Assembly: GCA_963920765.1 (NCBI GenBank)
Contig: OY987249.1
Location: forward strand, 19,998,483-20,062,482
Direction: 5' to 3'
Length of the DNA stretch: 64,000 bases
Source: Ulota crispa
Taxonomy: Eukaryota > Streptophyta > Bryopsida > Orthotrichales > Orthotrichaceae
Below, piece by piece: positions 32,641-44,384 of the stretch (positions are counted from its first letter, which is position 1; each line of letters opens with the position of its first letter). Position numbers and translations under genes: made by a program. Below the pieces are notes generated by a model. The model saw nothing but the letters and a program-made list of their open reading frames with translations, was not told the DNA's origin and did no database searches.

Positions 32641-34110
32641 GTAGACATGTTATAGATCACATAGGAAAAGAAATCACAACAATATCATTTATGAATTGAA
32701 AGATTAGAATGTTTAATCATGAGGGTGTTAAAACTGCAAAAGTGATTTGAAGTCTTTCAATCCTCTTTTTGCATCTCAAACCTAAAGTTGAGGGTACCAA
32801 AAAAATATGAGTATGTAAAGTATAACATGCATAACTCCAATCAATTTACGGCTTCTCAAAATCTATTCTAAATTTTTTAGTTTGAATTTTGAATGTGATT
32901 TATTCTCCAAGTTCTAATGTACTTGAGGCTCATTTTCAAGAGCCTTCAACACTAGAAAGTGAAGATTTGCAATGGACATGCTTGCACAAAATCTTGAATA
33001 GACAAATCATATTAATTCATTTTCAAAATCAGACTCCTGATGTTGAAACTAGACTTCAATAAGAATTTAAAAATAACGATAATCACTAAAAAAAATCTTG
33101 AAGAAAGGTTGCGCATCTTTGAATAAAATTTGGAGGGGCCCAATTTGGGCCTCTTGGGCGTTGAGGGGTTAAAGGCCCAAGTGGTAAGGGCCAAATGGGA
33201 TTTTGGGCATATACCTATAGCTAAACTATTTTGCATGATTTTCTGAAACTTTTATTGAAGGTGGGGAATTCAAAGACCTACATGGCCACCCAAAATTTTC
33301 TTCATTCCAACATTTGACAAAGAAGTTATGCAATAATTTATCAAAACTAGAGGAGGAGGGGCAATTTGGGCAGGACCTCTCCTTTGTAAGTGGGTGTTGA
33401 CTCCAAAAAGGGTTAGCTCTTATGGGCACAAGGTGTGGACACTTGTGCAAAGGGAGGGGAGTGGAAGGAGCCCATCTTAGGGGGACTCTTGACCCTCCAT
33501 TCCTTCAAGCATTCCATTTGCCCCTTGTAAAGTTTGGTATTTTAAACTTTTAAGTTATTTGTGTATTTTTTTTTTTAAATTTTGATTTCTTTCAAATTAT
33601 AGTGAGTTAAGATTCCTTAATTTTTGTTTTTTGGATTAAAGAAACTCAAATTTCTGAGTTTTACATAAGTCCTCCAATTTTGCTTAGTGTATTTGGAAAT
33701 TTCATGACCTTCTAGAGTTCAAAGATTTTTTGAAGTATGTTGTACACCTCCAATTCATACAAAAATTCTCCCACACTTACCTAACTTGGTCTTCTACATG
33801 GGAAAAAATAAACCTCAACTTTGTGTAGAGCACTTTTTTTACTATTAGAATGGTCAAAGGCTTTTGAAATTTTTTGGACAAGAATGAAAAAAACTTTCTT
33901 TTTCACTTCAAATGTCAATAACTCACTCACCTCTATCTAAAATTAGCTGATTTTTTTCCACAAGTACCTCCCATAGTCTAAGGCATAATCTTAAGGTTGG
34001 ACTTTCAAAAAAAACTTGTTTTCCTACCTTTCTACTCATTTTCCTAAAAGTGGCAATTTTCAGTGATTTTTACAAAGAAAAGGGCTTGGGACTTTAGGGG
34101 TTAAATTTGA
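32641..34110. repeat. Dispersed repeat, most complete copy B (about 1.47 kb)
   Basis: The first third (32,640-33,060) matches 53,930-54,350 in order, with phrases such as GAGGGTGTTAAAA, CAATCCTC and GAGGCTCATTTT. The rest matches 27,815-28,880. The end reads TTGGGACTTTAGGGGTTAAA. The class is unknown; no long terminal repeats, terminal inverted repeats or coding domain could be assigned. Confidence 0.65.
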
Positions 34111-34291
34111 TAATACATTAACACTTTCTATACATTAAAAAACATATAGTTACATAAAAAAAAGTTTACAAAATTGTATGTTGAATTGATTCAAGTTATT
34201 TTGTTTCTTATTTGATGTTTATAGAGTTTTTAAATATTCAACTCTTTATTACCAAACATTAATAATTCATAAGATGTCATTTGATTAAAAA

Positions 34292-34694
34292 TACTATAGG
34301 TTGGGAGCAAATTTGGCAGGTCTCTGCTGAATCAATTATTTTTTAAGAAAAACCCAATTAGGCATCTGATTTCATAATTAAAGAATATTAGGCACTTTCA
34401 AAAAAAGTTGTTATAATTTGACATTCAGCCAATTTTTTTAGAAGAATTAAGCCTATTTCTAAGCATCTTCCACTTTCTAAAATTAGCCCTTGGTATAAAA
34501 CTTGCAGTAGATTGAGCCCTCTTGGAATCAACCTTGACCTTCCATTGTTAGTAAGCTTAATGACTTTTATAATATTTGACATTTCAATTTTTTGATTTGT
34601 TTGACATTGGGCACTTTTGGAGAATAATTTATAGAATAATTAGGCAAAATTTTGGGGAATTATTTTATGCCAAATCTACTACCAACCTGTAGTA
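34292..34694. mobile_element. MITE with TACTATAGGTTGAGAGCAGA-type ends, copy 2 (inverted)
   Basis: Ends TACTATAGGTTGGGAGCAAA and an inverted ACCAACCTGTAGTA. The interior holds CAGTAGATTGAGCCCTCTTG and CTTGACCTTCCATTGT, which are the reverse complements of interior phrases of copy 1. The copy is therefore in the opposite orientation. It is non-coding. Confidence 0.75.
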
Positions 34695-35909
34695 ATCATC
34701 CATATTAATGAATTTTCTTCATAAAAAAACATAAATTTCTCTCTAAAAGAATAAACTAGGAGGACAACAACAAAAAAGAGCAATATAGGAAAGGATAACA
34801 TCATTTGTTACAAAACTTACAAGTAGAGAAGTAATTGATTTTTACCACTTGAAGTAAAAAAATTACAAGGAACAATATTAGTGTGGCAAAGGGCAATTGG
34901 CAATGTTTAAAATGCTCAAATGTTTTCAAAATGAGAAACAATCAACTTTTTAGCACAAAAAATCAAGCTTTAATATTGTTGAAGAGCTTTCTGTCACAAA
35001 TTGTAATAGACACTTTGGAAACAAAATAGTCACATTTAACAGATTTAGAACAACACAAAATCCAAAAAAAACCGTGCCATAGTACAAAGAGATATTGAAG
35101 GGTTAGTTAATCTATGATCATTTTAAATTATACAAACTGAAGAGAATTTTCAATAAGATGCAATTCATGTTTGGAGCATGCAATTTTAGACAATATACTT
35201 GACATTGAAATCTCTTCCAATTGCCATGGTCACATACTATCCATAGTTGCTTATATAGTCTAGGATTAGTTAAATATGGTATGAAATAAAACGTTTGTTT
35301 AAGACATTAAGACAAAAGGATTCAATTACTATGAAATTTAAGTAAACTAACCATGTTCTTTTCATAAAATTATAATAGGTATCATTTATAAAAGTTGAAC
35401 TAGGACATCATAACACACTAAGTGTCCTTGGTAGTTGAGCTAGAACTATAAAATATGCTAGCTATAAAAGGTAAAGTGGAGATCAAGAGATGAATTGACA
35501 AGACTAATATCACTTTAGCCTTGACTTCCATATGTACTTTCTCAAATTATTTTTCCCTAATCTTTATAAGTGATTTTTTGTGTATGACTAAAAGTGCTTC
35601 ATATGAATCTCACAAATCCACTTAGGCCTCTTTTATTCATACACATTATGGGGATGACTAAGAATATACTTAGTTTCAAATGATTTTCCTTTCACATGAA
35701 TGCATTTATCCAAACATTCTTGTGTCTTGGTATGAGAGCAAATCCAAATCCATGAGCAATAAGGTATTGTTCTACTTGAACTCCTCAATAGCCACCTAGG
35801 TTTGGTTTTATAATCTTAAAATTGTAGCACTTGTAGAAACACCAGATTGTGATTGTGTTTGCCAATATAGTCACATTTTCTAGGTACAAATTGTTGCTTC
35901 TTCAATAAA
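34695..35909. other. AT-rich intergenic DNA left of the CACTA element
   Basis: No gene, RNA gene or inverted repeat is seen. Confidence 0.45.
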
Positions 35910-35989
35910 TAACACTAGTAAAAATGGGGGAAAAACGATTGCAATTAACAACTACATTCTAGTGGTATATGGCATGAAACTACTCAAGT

Positions 35990-37720
35990 ACAACTAAATG
36001 AACTGCAGTTGTACTTTAGTTGACCACAATTGCATGCTAGTAATAGTGAATCTGTCACTTTTGCCAACCACTCAAAAACAACTGCAACCATTTCATCCAT
36101 TGCCCCTTCTAAATTTTGGTAAAAACTTGCCTCCTCTGTCTTTCTTTCTTCTTTTTTACAAGACATCTTTCTCTCTAATCCCAATGTCTCCATTAATGGG
36201 TAGTTGCAAGAAACATTTCACAATTTTGTCTCAAACACCCTTAGTACTTGTAGTACTAGTAGTACTACCAAGCTTTTGGAATAATTTTTTAAAAATAAAA
36301 AAAAATATGGAAAATTTTTAAAGCACTTAAAATAGCATACTTATGAAAATTCAGACCTAGAAAAATTTTACTCTAAAAGTTATGCGTAAAACAAAATCAC
36401 CTACAAAAAGCCAATTTCTTTCTTGCTTTTTAGAAAATAGTAAAATCATTCAAAAAAATAAAATAAAAATTGGCCATTTGAGAATCCATTAAATGCATTC
36501 ACATGGTACAATTGCTTTGTTGAGGAATTTCTTTGTGTTTTGCCAATGAAGGGAGATAGGATGCCCACTTTGAGACAATGTAGATGCCATGGAATTTATA
36601 ATTTTGCAGAACCCTTCTACGAACGCGTGTAAGCATGCTCCATAAACAACATTCTTGATTTATAGCCCTAGAAAAGCTTTTTTGGACCCAAAATAGTACT
36701 AAAAACCCCCAAAATGGCTTAGGTAGACACCTATTTGGGGGCTATTCAAAAATAGTAAAATAATTTTTAAAAAACCACAAAAATTACGGAAGGTGTGTAA
36801 CTATGACATGTACCTTCCTCTGAAATTTCAGCTCAAAAGAACTTGCTACGCAAAAGTTACAAGCCAAAAGGCACTTGCGGGAGGTGAAGGGGACAAGAAA
36901 TAGTACAAGTGTTTCTTGCAATCACCCTAATGCACATCTAACACACAAATGACCACTTGCTACTTGTCATATTTATAGAGGTTCTGGTCAAATTTTGGCA
37001 ATTTCATGAAATGTGAAATTGATAATCCACAATGACACGTGTTCCTTGTAGTCATAAAGTAGTTGTAATTTAGTGGTAAAGTAGTCGCTTTGTAGTTGCT
37101 TATTTTATTTTAGTAGAAAAATGGTTCACCTATAAATTCAGTTGTACATTAGTCAATTTTTAGTTGTCATACAATCGATTTATAGTCAAGTTTAGGACAT
37201 AAGTGACTCTTCACTCTTTTTTGGTACTATAGTACAATTGCAATGTACAGTAGATTGGCAGTGATAGTTGCAATTTAGTTGTAACTAAGTTGACCTCACA
37301 ACTTACATGCCAAATTGCCAACTATGCAGTTGCAAGATAGTTGTATCTCAGTGGCTTCAGTGACTCTGTTATCACTGATCAATTGCAATGTAGTTCTCAT
37401 CTAGTAGGGATAAAGTTGTATTTTAGTCGCATTCAAGATTGTTGTAACTTAGTTGCATTCTAGTTGCAATAGAGTTGCAAGCTAGTCATAAACACGACTC
37501 ATTCTAGTCATCATTGGGTTATAATGCACTTGCCACAAAGTTGTAATCTAATTGCATAGTAGTGGCAAAGAAGTTGTGCATCATTTGCACATTAGTGATT
37601 GAATAGTATAATGCAATAGGGATTCAGTTGTACATGAATAGAGCAAAATACCTCATACAAGGGCTAGTTGCAATGTAGTTGCACATTGGGCTTTTCTATT
37701 GCTACATGATTACATTAAAG
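35990..37720. repeat. Left subterminal repeat array of the CACTA element
   Basis: Degenerate copies of AGTTGTAATTTAGTTG-like sequence occur many times, densest at 37,040-37,480 and 37,540-37,700, mostly in one orientation. Subterminal motif arrays are typical of CACTA elements. Copy number was not counted exactly. Confidence 0.75.
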
Positions 37721-37794
37721 TACAGCTTAGGGCAATACACAGTATGCGGCCAATCTCTGCATGCTTCACTTTCTAATAAGTGTTGGTCTTTGGT

Positions 37795-38290
37795 CCTAAA
37801 TCGCTACAAAAATCATATCTAAACATCAAAGATCAATGACAAGCAACCTAACTTCAATGTTAATATAAGCCCTTCTAAACTCCTCTAAACACCATAAAAA
37901 AAACACCAAATCTCAATGTTAAACAACCTATCTTCTACTATAGAAATGAGCCCTTCTAAACACCTCTAAACACCCTAGTATCAACATCAAAGCTCAATGG
38001 CAAGCAACTTACCTTCAATGAAGCAAATTGGCCTTTTTAAACTCCTCTAATCACCCTCAAATCAGTACCAAAGCTCAATGTTAAACAAACAAACTTCATT
38101 AATGCAAATCAGCCTCCTCTAAGCTTTTTTACACACCACAAGTTAAAACCAAAGCTCAATACCAAGTAACCTAAGTTCAATGATGCAAATCAATCCCTTC
38201 CAAGCACTCATACACACCACAAATGAACACCAAAGTTCAATACCAAACAACCTAACCTTAATGATGCAATTCAACCTCTCTCTAGTGATT
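37795..38290. repeat. Imperfect tandem array, unit roughly 80-90 bp, inside the CACTA element
   Basis: About six diverged units each contain an ACCAAAGCTCAAT phrase, then ACAACCTAACTTCAATG, then GCCCTTCTAAACTCCTC-like sequence. No reading frame is conserved between units. Confidence 0.75.
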
Positions 38291-39129
38291 TCCAAATACC
38301 ATAGCTCCTGTGAGTCAGGTGCAAAATGAGATATGGACTACTTTGCCTTGAAGAAGTCAGGGTTTGGGCATTGACCAATGGGTGAATGCATGGTTGAGTG
38401 GCTCAAAATTGTGTCACACTATTAAAAAACTGCACATATTCAATTTTCAAATGCCTAAAAGGTACATTGGAAATTTTCAAAAATGTAAAAAAGTCTATGG
38501 TAAAAACTGAAACTTCATTGTAACTACAACAATGTTGTTCAGTTTCTTTTTTGGCATTTTATGAAGGTGTGGAGGACTTTTGAAAAAACATGAGTGTGAC
38601 GATTCTGCTGTGAGCAAGTTTTTCAAGGACTTTTTAAAGATGGTTTAGTTACTTAAGAGAATACAAAGGACTATGATTCTAGTGGGTATTTGGGTAAAAA
38701 TTTAAGAAATTATAATCTTGTTTTGTAAATGTATATTGAATGTTTGCAAAGGACTTTTTAATGCCTTTTTAACCTTGGATTTTATGAAGTCCTTTTTTCC
38801 TTTGTCTTTTATTTTCTTTCCTAATTTTTTTTCAACTTGAATATTTTTTTGAGTTCTAGGACCGCTTTTAGCAATAATTACTTTTTGAATAAATTTGATT
38901 GATTTAAGTCTAAGCCCTAGAACACAGCCTGCAATGGGTAATTTCAAAAAAAACAGATTCGGAGACATTGGACTGTTGGATTGAGTTTATAAGTCCATTG
39001 TAGACATGAAGAGGTTACTTAGCCGCCATGACACCTTGATGCAATTACAAGCTAACACTTGAATCAAAATCCCTAAACCCATTCAAGGGGCTTTGAGGAC
39101 AAGGACTTTTGCCAAAATTGAGCCACTCA

Positions 39130-42100
39130 ACCATGCATCTACCCTAATACAACTATAATACAACTACAAGCTAACAAAAAAACAACTAAATCACCACTCA
39201 AGAACAACTGAAAAATGACTACCCCACTAAGATACAACTAAAGCTGTGTAGCAATACTATAGCATTAATTGCTTAGGTATTGTATGGTGGCAACAAAAAA
39301 CGACTGAAACATCACTCAAAAACAACTAAAAAATAACTACGTGACTCAAATACAACTAATGTCGTTTAGCACTTTAGCATTTATTTCTTAGTTACTGCAT
39401 AGCAGCAAGGGCTGTGAAGTGAACTACATTAAAAAAAACAAAATTGATTACAATTCCCCACTTATGACCTACAATGGCACAAATTTGAAAACAAGCTCAG
39501 CAACTCTTGCATCCTTGAGTAATTTGTAAGTATGTTCTCTCCTCTATTGTGCTTGTAGTTTTCAATTGCTAGATTGATTGCAGATGTAGAGACTGAATCT
39601 AGATCCTTCATTTGACACAAACAAGAATGAGCATGCAGATTCCACTAAAAGAAGAGTACAAATAGTGGAGGAACCGTAGAAGAGAGAGATACATATTCAG
39701 AATTATGTTGCTACTATTCACGCAAATTTGCTTAGAAGTAGGGAAAAAATAATAAAAACAAGTAAGATGTCTCAAATATCCAGAGTTCAAGAACAACTGA
39801 CTTCTTGAGTTGTATAACAATCATTTTTACAATTGCCATACATTTATGAATTGTATAGTAGTTGTATGTCAAATGTTACGCAGTAGTTATATTTGACAGG
39901 TCATATTGTAGTGATGTATGATTTGTTTTATAGTCACACTACAGTTGTATTCTATAGATAAAAGCCGATGACACTCTAAATCTAAATTGAATACAAATTC
40001 AATAATTGTTGATCCATTTCTATGTGAAAGTAGAACATAAAAGTCTATGAGTTGCCCATTCTTAACACCCATAGGGTATGCGTAAGGGACCAAATTAATG
40101 GAGTGGACTAGAGAAATAAAAAGAATATTGCTCTTTCACACAAAGCATTTCCACTAATCTTGTTGTGTGTGCAAAGAGAGGAGGAAGTGCCTATTGAGAA
40201 TTGTGAAGAAGCAACCAAGTGATCATAATAAAGAATTCAAATTTAAGGTTTGGAGGGGATTAGGTGAATGAGATGCTTCCAACAATGATTGGGAAGAACA
40301 TCTGCAAAGACATGTTGTATTGACGGAAATTTAAGTAGATTGTACAAGATTCTTTTGGGAACATTGTGTATCAATGCACCAAAATGATATTTTGAGATTT
40401 TTTTTTTGCACAAATTACAAATTGCTATCATTTTTTGAACTTTGAATTATCAACTTGCATTGCACAAATAAAGTTTAACTCTTACTTGTTGTCATAAATA
40501 AATTGACTGCAATTGTCAGGTAGTTGTATCCTAAAACAAACAACTGTACATTAAAAATGCAAGTACAATACAACTAACGAGTAAACCCTCAAGAACAACT
40601 ACAAATTGAGTGAAGTCAAATACAAACAACTGAAATTCAACTACAACACAACTACCATATTATAACGCACTAGTATACTGCCCGTCGTATCGATGAGTTT
40701 ATACCCTCCACCCCCTATCCTCGTGCTCCCCAATCCTTGTGCCCCCTATCCCTGCGCTCCTCAATCCTTGAGCCTCCATATTCCCGTGCCCTCTATCCTT
40801 GTGCCCTTTATCCCCGTGCCTCTATCCCCGTGCCCTTTATTCCCGTGCCTCTATCCCCGTGCCCTCTATCCCCGTGCATCTATCCATGGGCCCCCTTATC
40901 TCCATGCCCTTTTATCCCGTGTCTTCTATCTCCATGCCCCTTTATCCTTATGCCCTCTTATCCCCATGCCCCCTTATCCTTATGCCCCCTTATTCCCATG
41001 CCCTTTTATTCCCATGCCCCCTTATTCCCATGCCCCCTTATTCCCATGCCCCCTTATTTCCATGCCCCCTTATTCCCATGTCCCCTTATTTCCATGCCCC
41101 CTTATCCCCGTGCCCTCTTTTAGCCGAGAGAAAGTTGTGGTGCAACTGCCAATGACTTGTTGTTAACGTCTAGTGAAGCAAATAAAAAAGAGTCATAGGT
41201 GATTTTACTTTATCCATTTATACCTTTTTGATCCTAGTCATGCCCAAACCTAACTTATGCTTGATCTTAATTGATTGAATGCTATTACATGATAGGCCCT
41301 AATTGACTAACGGCTATTCTTTTATTAATATAGATTCACATAATAATCATGAAGGATAATAGCAGCACATCTAACAACACATGAGAGTAAAATAAATGAG
41401 GCAAATGCTAGATTCTTAAGAAAGAAACCGTATCTCCAAACCCTATAGGAAACAATCACATAATATTTGTTTTGTAGTAGTAAATCAGTAGTGCCCTACC
41501 CAAAAACAACTAATTTACAACTTTTTTACAACTGTAGTAATTTACCTTATTCACACTAATAATTATAGAAGAAATTTCAATTCCCTAAACTGCCCAAAGC
41601 TAGAAAGAGGGTCTTGGGTATTGTGCACTAGCATGGAATAAATCAAAGAGATGGTGGTAAAAATAGGTAGAAACACTAGAGTTGTTTCTGAGTTAACTTG
41701 CAGTAGTAGAAGTCTAGGAACAACTAATAAGCAACTACTATACAACTCTAAACTCTAAAATGCATTCACACTAAACCCCAAACATGAGTAGTTTAACGGA
41801 ATTAGCTGCCCAAAGCAAAGAAAAGGCAGCCTGAAATGGAGCAAAAAATAAAGAGCAGTAGTAAGAACAACTACTGCAATTGCAAGTGAGTTGTTTTTTA
41901 GTAGTATTGCAGTTGTCAAAACCACTCAAGAACAACTGCGGTGGTATGTGGATGGTTAGTAGAGTCCATATGAACGGATTGCATCCATGACTAGATTGAA
42001 AGTTGATGATGATTAAATTTTTTGTCTTCATTAGTTGTTTAGCTAGTTTTTGCAGTAGTGCAAACAACTACAATACAATTGTGAGTTATTTAGGGTACCC

Positions 42101-42200
42101 TCATTGTTGTTAGACTGTTTTTTTGAGTAACCATGTGATTTTCTAGTTGTTTTCCAATTGTGCCATGGCTTAGTTGCATTTTAGTTGGATAATTGTAGTT
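39130..42200. repeat. Right subterminal repeat array of the CACTA element
   Basis: Short motifs such as AACAACTAAAA, ATACAACTAC and CAAGAACAACTG occur repeatedly at 39,130-39,370, 40,500-40,670, 41,480-41,740 and 41,860-42,190. Most are in the orientation opposite to the left array, as expected of inverted subterminal regions. Confidence 0.7.
40693..41122. repeat. Pyrimidine-rich 16-bp minisatellite
   Basis: The unit is CCCCTTATTCCCATGC-like. It is cleanest at 40,960-41,110 and degenerate towards 40,700. Because 16 is not a multiple of three and the unit lacks stops, all three plus-strand frames stay open over about 350 bases. The apparent Pro/Leu/Ser-rich proteins are artefacts of the array. 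Confidence 0.9.
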
Positions 42201-42228
42201 GTATATTGCAATTTTTCTTCTAGTGTAA

Positions 42229-43953
42229 AACTAGATTTTGACAAATGTAAACAATCATGTTATGGATGAATTGCATATAATGATTTGCCAATCCAAAATG
42301 GCCTTGTACCTTTAATGCCACATTTAACTAAGCGTGGACTATTCATATAAAAATGGACTTCTTGTATTTTTGAACATTGGAGATTTTCCTATATTTTGCA
42401 TGTGTTTTTCCAAAATTTTGGATATTTTTTGTTTTGAACATATCTCTTGATGATTTACAAGTATTTTTCAATGTTTTGTTAAGTACTAAGTAGTATTTTG
42501 AAAATCAAAATTTTTAGGGCATTAGGAAAAACATGGGGCCTGAAGAAGGCCTTTATAAACAATTCTAGCCCTCCATTCATTTGGTTTCCAATGTGGGGAA
42601 CTTGCCCTTGCTGATGGCCAGAAAAAATTAATGAATAAAATCCTAAAAATAAAATAAAAAAGTCTTAGAAAAAAATAAGAAACTTTTGATATTTTCTAAT
42701 TTAAAAAAATCAAAAAAACTAACTTGGCATCAATGATGCCACATCAGCCTGAGCATGATTTTATTGGGAATTGGGTTCCCATGACTAAGGACCCCCCAAA
42801 CTCACGACCTTATTGGGGCCCCATATTTTTCCTAATGGATTTTAGTAATAGACTTTGTGTAATCCATAGTTAGTTAAATGTGGCATTTTGGAATTGCTAG
42901 CTAATCTTATTTTCTAGTTGCTTCCACTCTATCAACATGTGGCTCAACACCTATTTTAATTATAATTTGCCTCAAGAAATCACTATTATGCCAAGTTTAT
43001 TTTCTTACAATTTGTAAACCACTTTCAATATGAGATCCAAATGCTCAAATAACTAGAACTTTTGCTATACTATACAAACTATATAAGTAAGTAATGCATC
43101 ATGATTTGCTTGTCATGTCAATTATAAAAATGAAGTATAGGTATTGCCTTTTTAAGTTGAACCTTTATAAGAAAAAATGCTTAGCTAAGATGAAGGAAAT
43201 GACTGTCCCTGGCTGTAGAGGAGCTATAGACAATGTGTTTGGTTACAATGAATGCTTTCCTTACATGAAATGAATATGCTGTCCAGATACCTTCATCTTA
43301 TTGAGGCACCACTGTAGCTTGCTTTACTTGAATACTTGAGTTAATAATCATTTAGGCAAAAAATTAAAATTTTGTTGAAAGTCTTGATTCTATGTGATGT
43401 TTTAAAAATAAATAATCTTCTTAAACAAAAAATGTGCTTGTTGAGGTTTAAATTTTAATCCAATAAAATGAAGAGGAGGCCTATGTACCAAAGTCCAAAA
43501 ATAACATCACAAAGAGGATGATCTCCTTTTTTACTCCCATTTGGAATCATGATAAAATCATTAGCTCACTCGACAATGAACTTGATGTTAGACTTTCATT
43601 ATTGATTTAGTTGTACCATGAGGTCTTTTTGTGCACCATTTCATATAAAATGGGTGATATATGGGTTTTTTTTGTTAAGCCACTACCTCTAAGTATTAAT
43701 GACTTCCAATGAGTCATGAGTGCAATGTCTATTATTAGCTAAAAAAGTTAATCAATAGTCATTGTTAAATAATGGGTTTAAACAGAGATAGAAATAGTGA
43801 AATTATTCTAATTTTTATTTCAACAAAAGGGCAACCTTAATTATCAAGTTTCAATTGTAATTTTTTCATCTTGGTGTAATGTTTTTTTCATATTTTGTAC
43901 AATGAATTTGTATTTGAGACTATGCTAATTTAAGTTTTTTACTTCATTTTTAA
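42229..43953. other. AT-rich intergenic DNA
   Basis: No gene or structured repeat is recognised. Confidence 0.45.
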
Positions 43954-44384
43954 GGGAAAATTACAAATGGGGGCATGAAAACATAAAATGTTATAGGTAG
44001 GGGCATAGTTTCAAAATTATTACAAATAGGGGCACAATTTCTAAATAAATTGTAATTTTTTGTAAGTTTTTTTTGGTTTGGACATTGGTTGATTTGAACA
44101 CATCACCTTAAATGTTAGCTAATTTCCATAAAACTTAAAGGCTTCTCCTAAGCAAGCCTAAGTATAGATATTAAAATAAAAGGGATGACAATTTTTGAAG
44201 ACTTTTAAATTTTTTGGAAGTTAGCTAATTTTTGTTGTGATTTATCTAAATCAACCAATGTCCAAACCAAAAAAATTACAAAAATTACAATTTTTTTGAA
44301 ATTGTGCCCCTATTTGTAATTATTTTGAAACTGTACCCCTATCTCTAATATTTTACGTTTTCATGCCCTTATTTGTAATTTCCC
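43954..44384. mobile_element. Foldback MITE, GGGAAAATTACAAATA family, copy 2
   Basis: Starts GGGAAAATTACAAATGGGGG and ends CCCTTATTTGTAATTTCCC. The inner arms GGACATTGGTTGATTTGAAC and TAAATCAACCAATGTCCAAA pair as in copy 1 at 8,009-8,411. It is non-coding. Confidence 0.8.

Larger units (their letters stand above)
35913..42225. mobile_element. CACTA (CMC/EnSpm) DNA transposon, 6.3 kb, probably non-autonomous
   Basis: The left end starts CACTAGTAAAAATGGGGGAA and continues AAACGATTGCAATTAACAAC. The right end, reverse-complemented, starts CACTAGAAGAAAAATTGCAA then TATACAACTAC. Both termini thus share CACTAG and the subterminal TTGCAAT..ACAACTAC. TAA flanks both ends directly (35,910-35,912 and 42,226-42,228), the 3-bp duplication expected for this superfamily. 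Dozens of short AGTTGTA/ACAACTA motifs crowd the subterminal parts (about 36.0-37.7 and 39.1-42.2 kb), like transposase-binding repeats of EnSpm elements. No TNPD-like transposase frame is visible; the interior is tandem repeats. It is therefore a defective passenger that would need a transposase in trans. Confidence 0.88.

Noticed and set aside
40693-41166. Pro/Leu-rich protein of 157 residues
   Set aside because: All three frames are open because of a stop-free 16-bp repeat, so there is no evidence for any one of them.
37000-42200. CRISPR-like array
   Set aside because: Repeats are degenerate and irregularly spaced in plant nuclear DNA. They fit subterminal transposon motifs.
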